Position numbers and translations under genes: made by a program
Shown: piece after piece, positions 46,664 through 57,490 of the stretch
Numbering within the stretch: position 1 is the first letter of the stretch
Layout of the letters: every line of letters begins with the position of its first letter
Assembly: GCA_947650365.1 (NCBI GenBank)
Contig: CANTAL010000020.1
Location: 930,001-994,000, forward strand
Length of the DNA stretch: 64,000 nucleotides
Direction of reading: 5' to 3'
Source: Chamaelirium japonicum
Taxonomy: Eukaryota > Streptophyta > Magnoliopsida > Liliales > Melanthiaceae
Notes under the pieces: generated by a model
What the model saw: the letters and a program-made list of their open reading frames with translations, nothing else
Database searches by the model: none
What the model was told of the DNA's origin: nothing

Positions 46664-48090
46664 TTTTTTATAGGGTACGCTTACGTAGTGCCTAAGTAAT
46701 CTATGGGAAACCCTAATCCATGGGAGAAGAGAGAAAAGAATGAAGAGATTTAATTATATTATTGAGAAGTTGAATTTTGGAATTTAGATTTTTTCTTACT
46801 TCACAACTATACCCATGGCCAATGGACTAGAGCAGAACTTCTTCTCTCTTCTATCTTCGTTTATCTCTCCATTCTCTTCTCTCTTCTTCTATCTTTTCTG
46901 TCTTTGTATCTCTCTTCGTTTTCTTACGACTTATCGCTGGGCTCGATATGTTCATGCTCATAACGTGTTGTGAGATGGGAGAAAGAGAGAGCCATTAAAC
47001 ATGCCCTACCCTAAAGGGGGCGTATATTATTTATAGTGTAAGCTTACTTAGGGCCTAAGTAATCTTTGGGAAACCCTAATCTATGGGAGAGATTTGACGG
47101 TGTATATTTTAATATTTGAACTTAGGGCCTAAGCAATTCGGGTGTGCCACTTCTTACTATCGAGCCCAACCGACCAGTCGTATCTCTCTCTTCTGTATTT
47201 GTTTATATCTTCATTCTCTTCTCTCTTCTTCTCTCTCTTCTGTGGAGAAGAAGTCCTGCTCCAGTCCATTGACCACAGGTATAGGTGTGAAGTAAGAAGG
47301 AATCTAAATTCCAAAACTCCTCTTCTGTCTTTGTTTCTCCTTCTGTTTTCTTGCGACTAGTCGGCTGGACTCGATATGTTCGTGCTGATAATGTGTTGTG
47401 AGATAGGAGAAAGAGAGAGCCGTCAAACGTGCCCCACCCTAATGGGGTCATATATTATTTATAGGGTAAGTGTTATGAGATGAGAGAAAGAGAGAGCCGT
47501 AAATATGCCCCACCCTTCAGGTGTCGTATATTATTTATAGGTTAAGCTTACATAGGGCCTAAGCAATCTATGGGAAATCCTAATCCATGGGAGAAGAGAG
47601 AAGTTTGACGGCTCTCTCTTTCTCCCATCTCACAAAACGTTAATTAGTAAACTTAATTATTAAATTATTTAAATTATTTAATAATTAAAGAATTAATTAA
47701 TTTAATTAAAAAAATTATAGTAACATTACAATGATAATCATAATAATATTGAGATGATACTATTGAGAAGTGGAGTTTTGGAATTTAGATTCCTTCTTAT
47801 TTCACACCTATACCCATGGCGATAATCAGTTATATATAATTAAATATTTATAAGGTAAGTTTACTAATTAAGAGAATAAATTTAATAATTATTTAAATAA
47901 TTGATTAATACGACCCCTTTAGGGTGGGGCATGTTCGATCGGATGGCTGTCCACCGTCGGATCTCTCCCATGGATTAGGGTTTTCTATAGATTGCTTAGG
48001 CCCTAAGTAATCTTACCCTATAAATAATATACGACCCCTTTAAGGTGGGGCACGTTTGACAGCTCTCTCTTTCTTCTATCTCATAACGTA
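46664..48090. repeat. Module field, third part
   Basis: Continues the - LTR-like module cut by H2 (TTTTTTATAGGGTACGC), followed by A and B modules in both orientations, a foldback end near 47745, AT-rich spacers, and a + LTR-like module (47929-48090) that ends at CATAACGTA where Helitron H3 begins. Confidence 0.75.
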
Positions 48091-48117
48091 CTAGTAATGC
48101 CCATGCCAGTCGCCACG

Positions 48118-48290
48118 CAAAAGATTTCGAGGAAGGTATCAATATTTCAAAGGTGGCAATAAAACATTTCGAGAGCGACAATAATATTTCAAGAAAGATA
48201 ACCATATTTCGAGGGTGATAACAAAATTTCATGAGCGGTGATATATTTTGAGTAAGACGATAATATTTAGTGAGCAGTGATAATGCTCGT
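48118..48290 (-). repeat. Degenerate minisatellite at the Helitron H3 3' end
   Basis: Units such as CAATATTTC, GGTGGCAATAAAAC and GGGTGATAACAAAATTTC every 20-30 bp, as in H1. Confidence 0.7.
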
Positions 48291-49179
48291 GTCTGTCACC
48301 ACTCGAACGGAGTGGCAAAATTGGTTCGAAGGCATCCACTGTTAATTAATGGCCTATATTTTCTGGCTTAAGAATTGCATCCGGATTTAGCCACACAATA
48401 TTAATGCGCCCTTTTATCCCGGTTAATTAAAGATATGAAAAGTAAAGAAAAAATCAACCTATATTAATGTCTTTTTCGAAAATCAATAAGTTGTATTAAT
48501 GAACGGACTACAGTGAAATAGAAGAAATATTTTGTTAAACATTAAGCCAACAATATGAAAGCTATAAATATTAGAGATCATCTTAAGTATAGGCATCAAC
48601 TACTACTCAAATTTTTATTCTGTTAAACAGTAGGCCATCAATGTGAAAACTACATTTGAAAAATATAGATATGAAAGCATACAAATAACATTTTATGTAG
48701 CAAATATAAAATCTATATAATAGTTATGTATTTCATTCAATCTTTTAAGAGATTGTATAAGGCAAAAAAAATAAAAATTAGAAAAGATTGGAGCAAGGGA
48801 AGTCAATGCCATATTTAACACAAATAAAGAAAGAGAGAGAAGTATGCATTCGGCACAAATTAGAATTAAAAATTGAATCAAGAGCCATGTTGAAACAAAA
48901 AATTAATACAAAGAAAAACGAAAAAAATTGCTCACAACCTGATTGGAATGGTGTTTAGATTGATGCGGCCTCATAACATCAACGATGTTGGTATCCTCCT
49001 CCTCCATATTTGTGCATCTTGCAATCTCCTAAAAGCTGATCAAGGGAAATTATCAATCAGTTGAATATTATCAATCAGATGAAATATAAAATGCAAGTCA
49101 ACTAAATGTGAAGCATAAAAAAAAGAATTAATATTGAAAATTACAAAACATTGAAGTCAATGTAGTCCTCTCCCTTGGA

Positions 49180-50190
49180 TCGACGGAACTCAACCCCGGA
49201 TCTTCAAGGTTGACGGAACCTAACCTTCGGATATTGGACACCATGATGTTGGTGTAGTCCTCACCGAGCGGTGTCAGGTCAGGATCTCCTCCAGATACGC
49301 CACTACCTCCCTCGAATCAGGGCCTTCGGGCTCTCCGACGAAGAGTAGCTACTTGCTGTAGGAATTGATCTTGAAGGTAAATCGGGTGGCTTCTTGTAGT
49401 CCATGTATTTCTTCAAGATTTGGGCACCTCGGGAGTCACACGATCAAGTCCTCCCTGCAAAGGCTGCGGAGGACCTCATCATTCTTCTCAATAATGAGAA
49501 TGATGTCCTTGAAGAGATTGATGAGGCATCTCACGAAACCATGGTGGTGGTCCTACCCCAAATTGGGAGCAACATGGTGGCCGGCGTGCTGCTGGCTGTC
49601 CGCGACGGTGATCTCCTCCAGGTGTTAGAACTCGAGGCGGGATCGGTCTGTGATCACCCTCCGGAGGTAGGCGACGTAGACCTGGAGACCGAGAGGGGAG
49701 AAGATCCAGACAAAGTAGAGGATCAAGGAGTGTCCCAATGGTCAACGGTGGTGGTGAGGCGCTTATGCACGACGGACTCGAGGTGGCGCTTTGGCGTCCA
49801 TGAGTTGGTCGCGTTGGTTGGAGGTGGAGGGGTCACTGAAGGGGGAGTCGATCTGGAGGAAGGTCTAGACAAAGTGGGTGACGGACTCGTAGCCCTTAGC
49901 GTCGAGGGCACGACAGGCGCCATCGAGGCAGTGGGAGCGCCCAAAGATGGCGTCGATCCGGAAGAGGTCGGTGTCGGAGCGGGCAAGGTCGAGGAGGTGA
50001 GAGGAGTGCTGGATGGAGAGGAGTTGGCAGTCGAGGTCGGCGCTGGGCGAGGAGGGACCCGAGGTGGAGGTTGAGGCCCCGCTGGTAGGCGATGCACTGG
50101 TGGAGGAGGCGGGTCATGGCGCCCATGTCCATTAGGGCACGAATCTGCTCTAGGGCTTTGGGGCTCCCGAAGTCGACGGAGGAGGCAGAC
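49180..50190 (-). pseudogene. COG4: COG4 (conserved oligomeric Golgi complex subunit 4) fragment
   Basis: On -, in several frames but in the right order, I read SVDFGSPKALEQIRALMDMG, then AMTRLLHQCIAYQRGL, then after a frame change SDLDCQLLSIQHSSHLLDLA, RIDAIFGRSHCLDGACRALD, KRHLESVVHKRLTTTVDHWD, GLQVYVAYLRRVITDRSRLE, LFKDIILIIEKNDEVLRSLC, ILKKYMDY and LGEDYTNIMVSNIRRL. These match plant COG4 from its N-terminal region to roughly mid-protein. COG4 is part of the COG tether for retrograde Golgi traffic. Stops, frameshifts and a missing block of about 40 residues before RIDAIF show it is dead. It lies wholly inside H3 on the Helitron strand, so it was captured. I see no intron-like gap in the part read. 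The + frame at 49403-50074 is its antisense shadow. Confidence 0.85.
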
Positions 50191-50217
50191 GATTCCCGGC
50201 CGAAGGGGGCGCATATC

Positions 50218-50223
<6 letters not shown>

Positions 50224-50248
<25 letters not shown>

Positions 50249-50310
50249 GTATCGCGCGGAGGGGGGGCGATCAGAGTATCCATACAGAGAGAGAAAGAGA
50301 GAGGGGTATC
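50224..50310 (+). repeat. GA-rich duplicated segment
   Basis: Two copies of a unit with a GA run, GGTATCGCG and GGAGGGGGGGCGATC, near 50224-50270 and 50284-50330. Probably a small duplication between the COG4 fragment and the Helitron 5' end. Confidence 0.7.
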
Positions 50311-51036
50311 GCGTGGAGGGGGGGCGATCGGAGGAGAGCGGCGCTACGCACAATTAGAGATGGAGCAGCTTGAGGTGTAGAGAGATCAATTTTGTGAGGG
50401 TTGTGATCGTGTGGTTGAGGCTGACTTAGAGGGCGTCATCATAGCCGTTCTTTATACCCCCACAAAACTGTAGCTTATTATATAGATTATCAGCGCGAAC
50501 ATATCGAGCCTAGCCGACCAGTCAAAAGAAAACGGAGAGAGAAATGAAGACAGAAGAGAGAGAAGAAGATATAGTTAAAAAAATAATAATTTTATTAAAT
50601 TTGTTATGTAATTAAATAATTAATTTTTTTTATTAAATTATGAAATATTAATTGAAATAAATAAAAAAATTAATTATTTAATTAAGTAATAAAATAAAAT
50701 AATAACTCAATAACTATTTACTTGTTATTTAAATAATAAATTAATTTTTTGAATATATAAATAATAAAAAAAAATTTAAATAACTTAATTTTTTTTAAAT
50801 AATCAATTTAATATTTATTTATTTTAAAATTTAAGTAATAAATAAATTATTTAAATAATTTATATATTTAGTTATATAGATAATTAAATATTTAATGAAT
50901 TATTTAACTATTTAATTTATTAAACTAATTAAATTAATTAAATAATAGTTAGTAAAAAAGAAAGATGAGGCACACCCGAATTTTTTGCTTTACAAATAAT
51001 TAATATTTTTCTTTAAAAAATTTAAAATATTACAAC

Positions 51037-51204
51037 TGTTATAAGATCGTTCGATCGAATGGTTGTCCACCGTCGGATCTGTCCCATGGATTAGGGTTTC
51101 TTTTAGATTGCCTAGGCCCTAAGTAAGCTTATCCTATAAATAACATACGACTCCTTTAGGGTGGAGCACATTTGATAGCTCTCTCTTTCTCCCATCTCAC
51201 AATA
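51037..51204 (+). repeat. Complete 168-bp LTR-like module (plus)
   Basis: TGTTATAAGATCGTTCGATC...ATCTCACAATA, then CGATATTAGCATGAAC. Exactly the length of 23968-24135 and 24681-24848. The TATA-like string is altered to CCTATAAATAACATACGAC. Confidence 0.65.
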
Positions 51205-54200
51205 CGATATTAGCATGAACTTGTCGAGCCCAACCGATCAGTTACAAGAAAACAGAGAGAGAAACGAAGACAAAAGAGAGAGAAGAAAAAAAGAAGAAAA
51301 CGGGGAGATAAATGAAGAGAGAAGTAGTCCTGCTCCAGTCCATTCACCACGGGTATAAGTATAAAGTAAGAAAGAATCTAAATTTCAAAACTCCACTTCT
51401 CAATATTTATATAACCCCTTTTGGGTGGGGCACATTTGACGGCTCTCTTTTTCTCTATCGCATAATACGTTATTAGCATGAACATGTCGATCCTAGCTGA
51501 CTAATCATAAGAAAATAGAGAGAGAAAGGAAGACTAGAAGAGAGAAAAGAATAGAGAAGAGAACGGGGAGATAAACGAAGAGAAAAGATGGAAGAAGTCC
51601 TACTCCAACCTATTGGCCACGGGTATAGGTGTGAAGTAAGAAGAAATCTAATTAGGGTGGGGCATGGTTGATAGCTCTTTCTTTCTTCCATCTCACAACA
51701 CATTATCAGCATGAATATATCGAGCCCAACCGACTAGTTATACAAAAACAGAGAGAGAAACGAAGACAGAAGAGAGAAAAGAAGATAAAAGAAAACAGAG
51801 AGATAAACGAATAGAGAAGAGAGAAGAAGTCATGCTCCAGTCTATTCGCTATGGTTATAGGTGTGTAGTAAGAAGAAATCTAAATTCCAAAACTCCACTT
51901 CTCAATAAAATAATTAAAGCTCTCCGTTCTCTTCTCTTTTCTTCTATAGATTAGGGTTTACCATAGATTGCTTAGGCCCTAAGTAAGCTTACCCTATAAA
52001 TAAAATACAACCCCTTTAGGGTATGGCACGTTTGGCGGCTCTCTTTTTTTCCCATCTCATAAAATGTTATCAGTACAAACATGTCTAGCCCTAACGACCA
52101 GTCATAAGAAAATAGAGAGAGAAACAAAGATAGAAGAGAGAGAAGAGAACTAAGAATTAATTATTTAAATAGTATCTTCTCACACGGGTATAGGTGTGAA
52201 GTAAGAAGGAATCTAAATTCCAAAACTCTACAAAATAGAGAAAAGAAAAGAGAAAAGAACGGAGAGATAAATGATGAGAGAAGAGAGAAGAAGTCCTGCT
52301 CTAGTCCATTGGCCACGGGTATAGGTACGAAGTAAGAAAGAATCTAAATTCCAAAATTCCACTTTTTAATATTTATACGACCCATTTAGGGTGGGGCATA
52401 TTTGACGACTCTCTCTTTCTCCCATCTCATAATACTTTATCAGTACGAACATGTCGAGCCCAGCCGACCAGTCATAAGAAAATGGAGAGAGAAACGAAGA
52501 CAAAAGAGAGAGAAGAAGAGTGAAGAGAACAGAGAGATAAACAATGAGAGAAGAGAGAAGAAGTCTTGCTCCAGTCTATTAGCTACAGGTATAGTTGTGA
52601 AGTAAAAAGGAATTTAAATTCCAAAACTCTACTTCTCAATAATATAATTAAATCTCCTCATTCTCTTCTTTCTTCTCCCATGGATTAGGGTTTCCCATAG
52701 ATTGCTTAGACCCTAAGTAAGCTTACCTTATAAATAATATATGACCCCTTTAGATGGGGTACGTTTGACGACTCTCTCTTTCTTCCATCTTACAACACGT
52801 TATCAGCACGAATATGTCGAACCTAGTCGACCAATCATAATAAAATAGAGAGAGAAACAAAAACAGAAGAGAAAAGAGAACATAGATATAAATGAAGATA
52901 GAAGATAGAAGAAGTCCTACTCAAGTCCATTGCCATCCGATCGAAAGATCTTATAATAGTTGTATTGTTTTAAACTTTTTTAAAAAAAATTATAAATTAT
53001 TTTTATAGCAAAAAATTCATTGAGAAGTGGAGTTTTGGAATTTTGATTCCATCTTACTTCACACCTATACCCATGGTGAATGGACTGGAGCAAGACTTCT
53101 TCTATCTTATCTCTTCGTTTATCTCTCCGTTCTCTTCTCTCTCCTTCTCTCTCTTCTATCTTCGTTTCTCTCTCCTTTTTTTATGACTCGTCTAATGGGC
53201 TCAACATTTTCGTACTGATAACATGTTGTGAGATGGGAGATTGCATATTTATTTTATTTATATTAATTAATAATTTTTTAAATATTATAAAGTATATCGT
53301 TTTTTTAAATATTTAAATAGTATTATCTCAATGTTAATATTTAAATATTTAATTACAAAATATTTTATATTTATTAAATAATTAATATAAATTTATAAGA
53401 ATGAAAAATATTTTATTTATCTTTTTCTCTCTTTATTTATCTCTCTGTTCTCTTCTCTCTCTTTTGTCTTCATTTCTCGCATCGTTTTCTTGGGACCGGT
53501 CAGCTGGGCTCGATATGTTCGTGCTGATAACATGTTGTGAGAAGAGAGAAGAGAATGAAGAGATAAATAAAGAGAAAAGAGAGAATAAGTCTTACTCCAG
53601 TCCAATCGCCAAGGGTATAGGAGTAAAGTAAAAAGGAATCAAAATTTCAAAACTCCACTTCTCAATACTATAATTAAATATCTCCGTTCTCTTCTCTCTT
53701 CTCCAATGGATTAGGATTTCCCATAGATTCCTTAGGCCCTAAGTAAACTTACCCTATAAATAATATATGACCCCTTTAGGATGGGGCATGTTTGATGACT
53801 CTCTCTTTCTCCCATCTCACAATACATTATCAGCATGAACATGTCGTGCCCAGCCTACCAGTCGTAAGAAAACGAAGAAAGAAGAGAGAGAAGAAAAAAG
53901 AAGAGAACAGAGAGATAAACAAAGAGAGAAGATAAAAGAAGTCTTACTCTAGTCCATTTGCCATGGATATAAGTATAAAGTATGAAGGAATCTAAATTCC
54001 AAAACTTCACTTCTCAATAGTATCATCTCAACGTTATTATGATTATCATAGTAAATTCCAAAACTCTCTTCATTTTAATTATATGAATAATTTAATTAAA
54101 AAAATTATAGTAACATTATCAGTACGAAAAAAGAAGAAGTCCTGCTATAGTCCATTAGCCATGGGTATAGCTGTGAAGTAAGAAGGAATCTAAATTACAA

Positions 54201-56268
54201 AACTCCACTTCTCAATATTTATATGACCCTTTTAGGGTGGAGCACGTTTGACGACTCTATTTTTCTTCCACCTCACAATACGTTATCAGTACAAACGTGT
54301 CAAGCCCAGCCTACCAGTCAAGTGAAAGAAATGAAGACTGAAAAGAGAGAAGAAAATAGAAGAGAAAATAAAGAGAGAAACGAAGACAGAAGAGAGAGAA
54401 GAAGAGAGAAGAGAATGAAGAGATAAACGAAGAGAGAAGAGAATGAAGAGATAAACAAAGAGAGAAGAAGTCCTGCTCCAGTCCATTAGCCATGAGTATA
54501 GGTGTGGAGTACTTAGAAGGAATCTAAATTCTAAAACTCAACTTCTCAATATTTATATGACCCCTTTAGGGTGGTGTATATTTGACGGCTCTCTCTTTCA
54601 CTTATCTCACAACACGTAATCAGTTCGAACATGTCGAGCCCAGCCGATCAATCACAAGAAAACGGAGAGAGAAAAGAAATTAGAAGAGAAAGAACAAGAG
54701 AGAAGAGAACGGAGAGATAACCAAAGAGAGAAGAGAGAGGAAGTCCTACTCCAGTCCATTGGCCACGGGTCTAGGTGTGAAGTAAAAAGTAATCTAAATT
54801 CCAAAACTCTATTTCTCAATAATATAATTAAATCTCTCTATTCTCTTCTCTTCTCCCATGGATTAGGGATTCCCAAAGACTGCTAAGACCCTAAGTAAGC
54901 TTACTCTATAAATAATAAATAATATACGACCCCTTCAGGGTGGGTCACATTTGACGGCTCTTACTTTCTCCTATCTCACAACACGTTATCTGCACGAACA
55001 TGTCGAGCTCAGCTAACCAGTCGTAAGAAAACAGAGAGAGAAACGAAGATATAAGTAAAGTTTTGGAATTTAGATTCCTTTTTACTTCACACCTATATCC
55101 ATGGCCAATAAACTCGAGCAGGACTTCTTCCCTCTTCTCTCTTTAATTATCTCTCCGTTCTTTGCTTTCTTTTTCTCTCTCTTCTGTTGAGTTTTTAAAT
55201 TTAGATTCCTTCTTACTTCATACCTATACCCGTGGCCAATGCACTGGAGTAGAACTTCTTCTTTTTTCTTTTTTTATTTATCTCTTCATTCTCTTCTCTC
55301 TTCTTTTCTCTCTTCTGTCTTTGTTTCTCTATCTATTTTCTTATAACTGGTCGGCTGGGCTCGACATGTTCATGCTGATAACGTATTATGAGATAGGAGA
55401 AAGAGACAGCCATCACACGTGCCCCACCCTAAAGAGGTCGTATAAATATTGAGAAGTGGTGTTTTGGAATTTAAATTACTTCTTACTTTACATATATACT
55501 CTTGACCAATGGATTGGAGCCGAACTTCTTCTCTGTTTTCTTTTCGTTTATGTCTTCATTCTTTTCTCTCTTTTTCTCTCTCTTTTGTTTTTGTTTCTCT
55601 CCGTTTTCTTGTGACTAGTTAGTTGGGCTTGATATGTTCGTGCTGGTAACGTGTTGTGGGAAGAAAGATGAGAACCTAAATAAAATAATATAAATCTCTC
55701 TAGTTTTAATAATTAAATAGAAGTATGTCCTTATGTTTTCTTTCTTCTGTGAAGTTTTGGAATTTAGATTCCTTATTAATTCACACCTATACCCGTGGCC
55801 AATAGACTAGAGCAGGACTTCTTCTCTCTTCTCTCTTTGTTTATCTATATGTTATCATCTTGATTCTTCCCTCTCTTCTCCATTCTCTTCTTTCTTCTTC
55901 TCTCTCTTTTGTGGAGTTTTGTAATTTAGATTCTTTCTTCCTTCAGACCTATACCCATGGCCAATGGACCGGAGCAAGACTTCTTCTCCCTTTCTCTCTG
56001 CGTTTATCTCTTCGTTCTCTTCTCTCTTCTACCTAAATAATTTAATTAAATAATATAATTATTTAATTAAGAGAGTAACTAAGATAGAAGAGAGAGAAGA
56101 AAAAAGAAGATAACAGAGAGATAAATAAGGAGAGAAGAGAGAAGAAGTCCTGCTCTAGTCCATTCGCCATGGGTATAGGTGTGAAGTCAGAAGGAATCTA
56201 AATTCTAAAACTATACAGAAGAGAGAGAAGAAGAGAGAAGAGAACGGAGAGATAAACGAAGATAGAAG

Positions 56269-56731
56269 TGGAGTTTTGGAATTTAGATTCAATCTTACTT
56301 CACACCTATACCCATGGACAATGGACTGGAGCAGGACTTCTTCTCTTTTCTCTCTTTATTTATCTCTTTGTTCTCTTCACTTTTCTCCTCTTTTTTCTAT
56401 GGAGTTTTGGAATTTAGATTCCTTTTTACTTTACACTTATACCTATGGCCAAAGGACTGGAGCAGGACTTCTTCTCTCTTCTCTTTTTGTTTATCTCTCA
56501 ATTTTCTTCTCTTTTCTCTTCTTTTTTTGTAGAGTTTTCGAATTTAGATTCCTTCTTACTTTACACCTATACCCATGCCCAATGGACTGGAGCACGACTT
56601 CTTCTATCTTCTCTCTTCGTTTATCTCTTCGTTCTTTTCTCTTTTCTCCTCTCTTTTCTGTGGAGTTTGGGAATTTAGATTCAATCTTACTTTACACATA
56701 TACCCATGGCCAATGGACTGGAGTAGGACTT
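56269..56731 (+). repeat. Tandem run of 131-bp module B, about 3.5 copies
   Basis: TGGAGTTTTGG landmarks at 56269, 56400, 56530 and 56661 give a 130-131-bp period. The last unit is cut after GGACTGGAGTAGGACTT by the Tat LTR at 56732. This is the clearest view of module B as an independent unit. Confidence 0.85.
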
Positions 56732-57490
56732 TGTTGGGGAAAATCTTCGTGCCGACCCGAAGACTCTCGCAGCACCAGTCAATTGAAGTTGAAGCTGACG
56801 TCGAAGATCGTTGGTCGATCTGTTGATCGAAGTTGAAGTCTTTGATATGTAAACAGAGATGCAATCAGAGAGATTGTTGACACAAGGTGTGATCTCGGAG
56901 TTCAGCCGAAGCCTACGTCTCCGTGCTATAGGGAGCAACCCAAATTCACTAACACTTATGCTGGATTGATCTCGACAGGCCGAGTATCACTGTAAACACT
57001 GATCTCTTCGAGAGAGAGAAGAAGATCAAAGAGAGGTGGAAGATGGGAAGTTGGAAATCCCAGAGCTCTGGTTTTTAGAACTGAGAATTCGATCTCTTTA
57101 GAATCGATCCTTTTACATTTGAAGACTCTGCTATTTATAGGATTTTCTGGTGGTAAACGGCGGTCTCTGCTGCCGTATCTGGGGATCCTCCAGGTAAGGC
57201 TAGTGGGCTCCGCTGCCGTCTTAGGGGGCCCACCAGGCAGGGCCGGTGGGTCCCGCTGTGGTATTCGGGGGCCCACCAAGCAGAGCTGGTGGGTCCCGCT
57301 GTAGTCTTCGGGGGCCCACCAGGCAGGGCCGGTGGGGCCCGCTGTTTGCAGACTTCTTGCCAAAATTTGCACCCACAGTTACCCCCTCCAAGTTAGCTAG
57401 AGTACGTTCTGGCTGGCTTGGATTTGGTGCAAAAAACAACAACATCCTGTCTAAAGAAGGTACAAAAGAGGCTTGCCAAGTGTTAGCGCC
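56732..57490 (-). repeat. 3' LTR of Tat copy 3
   Basis: TGTTGGGGAAAATCTTCGTG at the genomic left end; the outer end near 57490 is imprecise. It contains the 43-bp minisatellite at 57180-57345 and a - strand TATA box at 57131-57139. Compared with copy 1 the U3 has fewer repeat units. Confidence 0.8.

Larger units (their letters stand above)
48091..50486 (-). mobile_element. Helitron H3 (2.40 kb) carrying a COG4 fragment
   Basis: On - it starts TCTATATAATAAGCTACAG at 50486 and ends in TTACTAG at 48091, with flanks A (48090) and T (50487). The 3' hairpin is degenerate (CATGCC/GCCACG), so this copy looks older. It sits just at the start of the primer-like string (right flank TTATCAGCGCGAACATATCG). 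The termini and 3' minisatellite are those of H1 and H2, but the interior differs: an AT-rich part (48300-49150) without recognisable genes, then a GC-rich captured gene fragment, then a GA run near 50225-50310. No Rep/helicase. Confidence 0.85.
50487..56731. repeat. Module field, last part
   Basis: Modules as in 22272-30927, here mostly + module A from 51037 to 55050 with a few reversed cores (53195, 53510, 55350, 55628). AT-rich blocks lie at 50580-50960 and 53240-53410. Two recurrent joints are seen: CTCAATA to ATATAATTAAATCTC (52630, 53660, 54820) and CTCAATA to TTTATACGACCC (51404, 52366, 54210, 54540). No gene recognised. Confidence 0.78.

Noticed and set aside
49403-50074. 223-codon frame on +
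   Set aside because: Antisense shadow of the COG4 fragment, which explains the sequence in the other direction.
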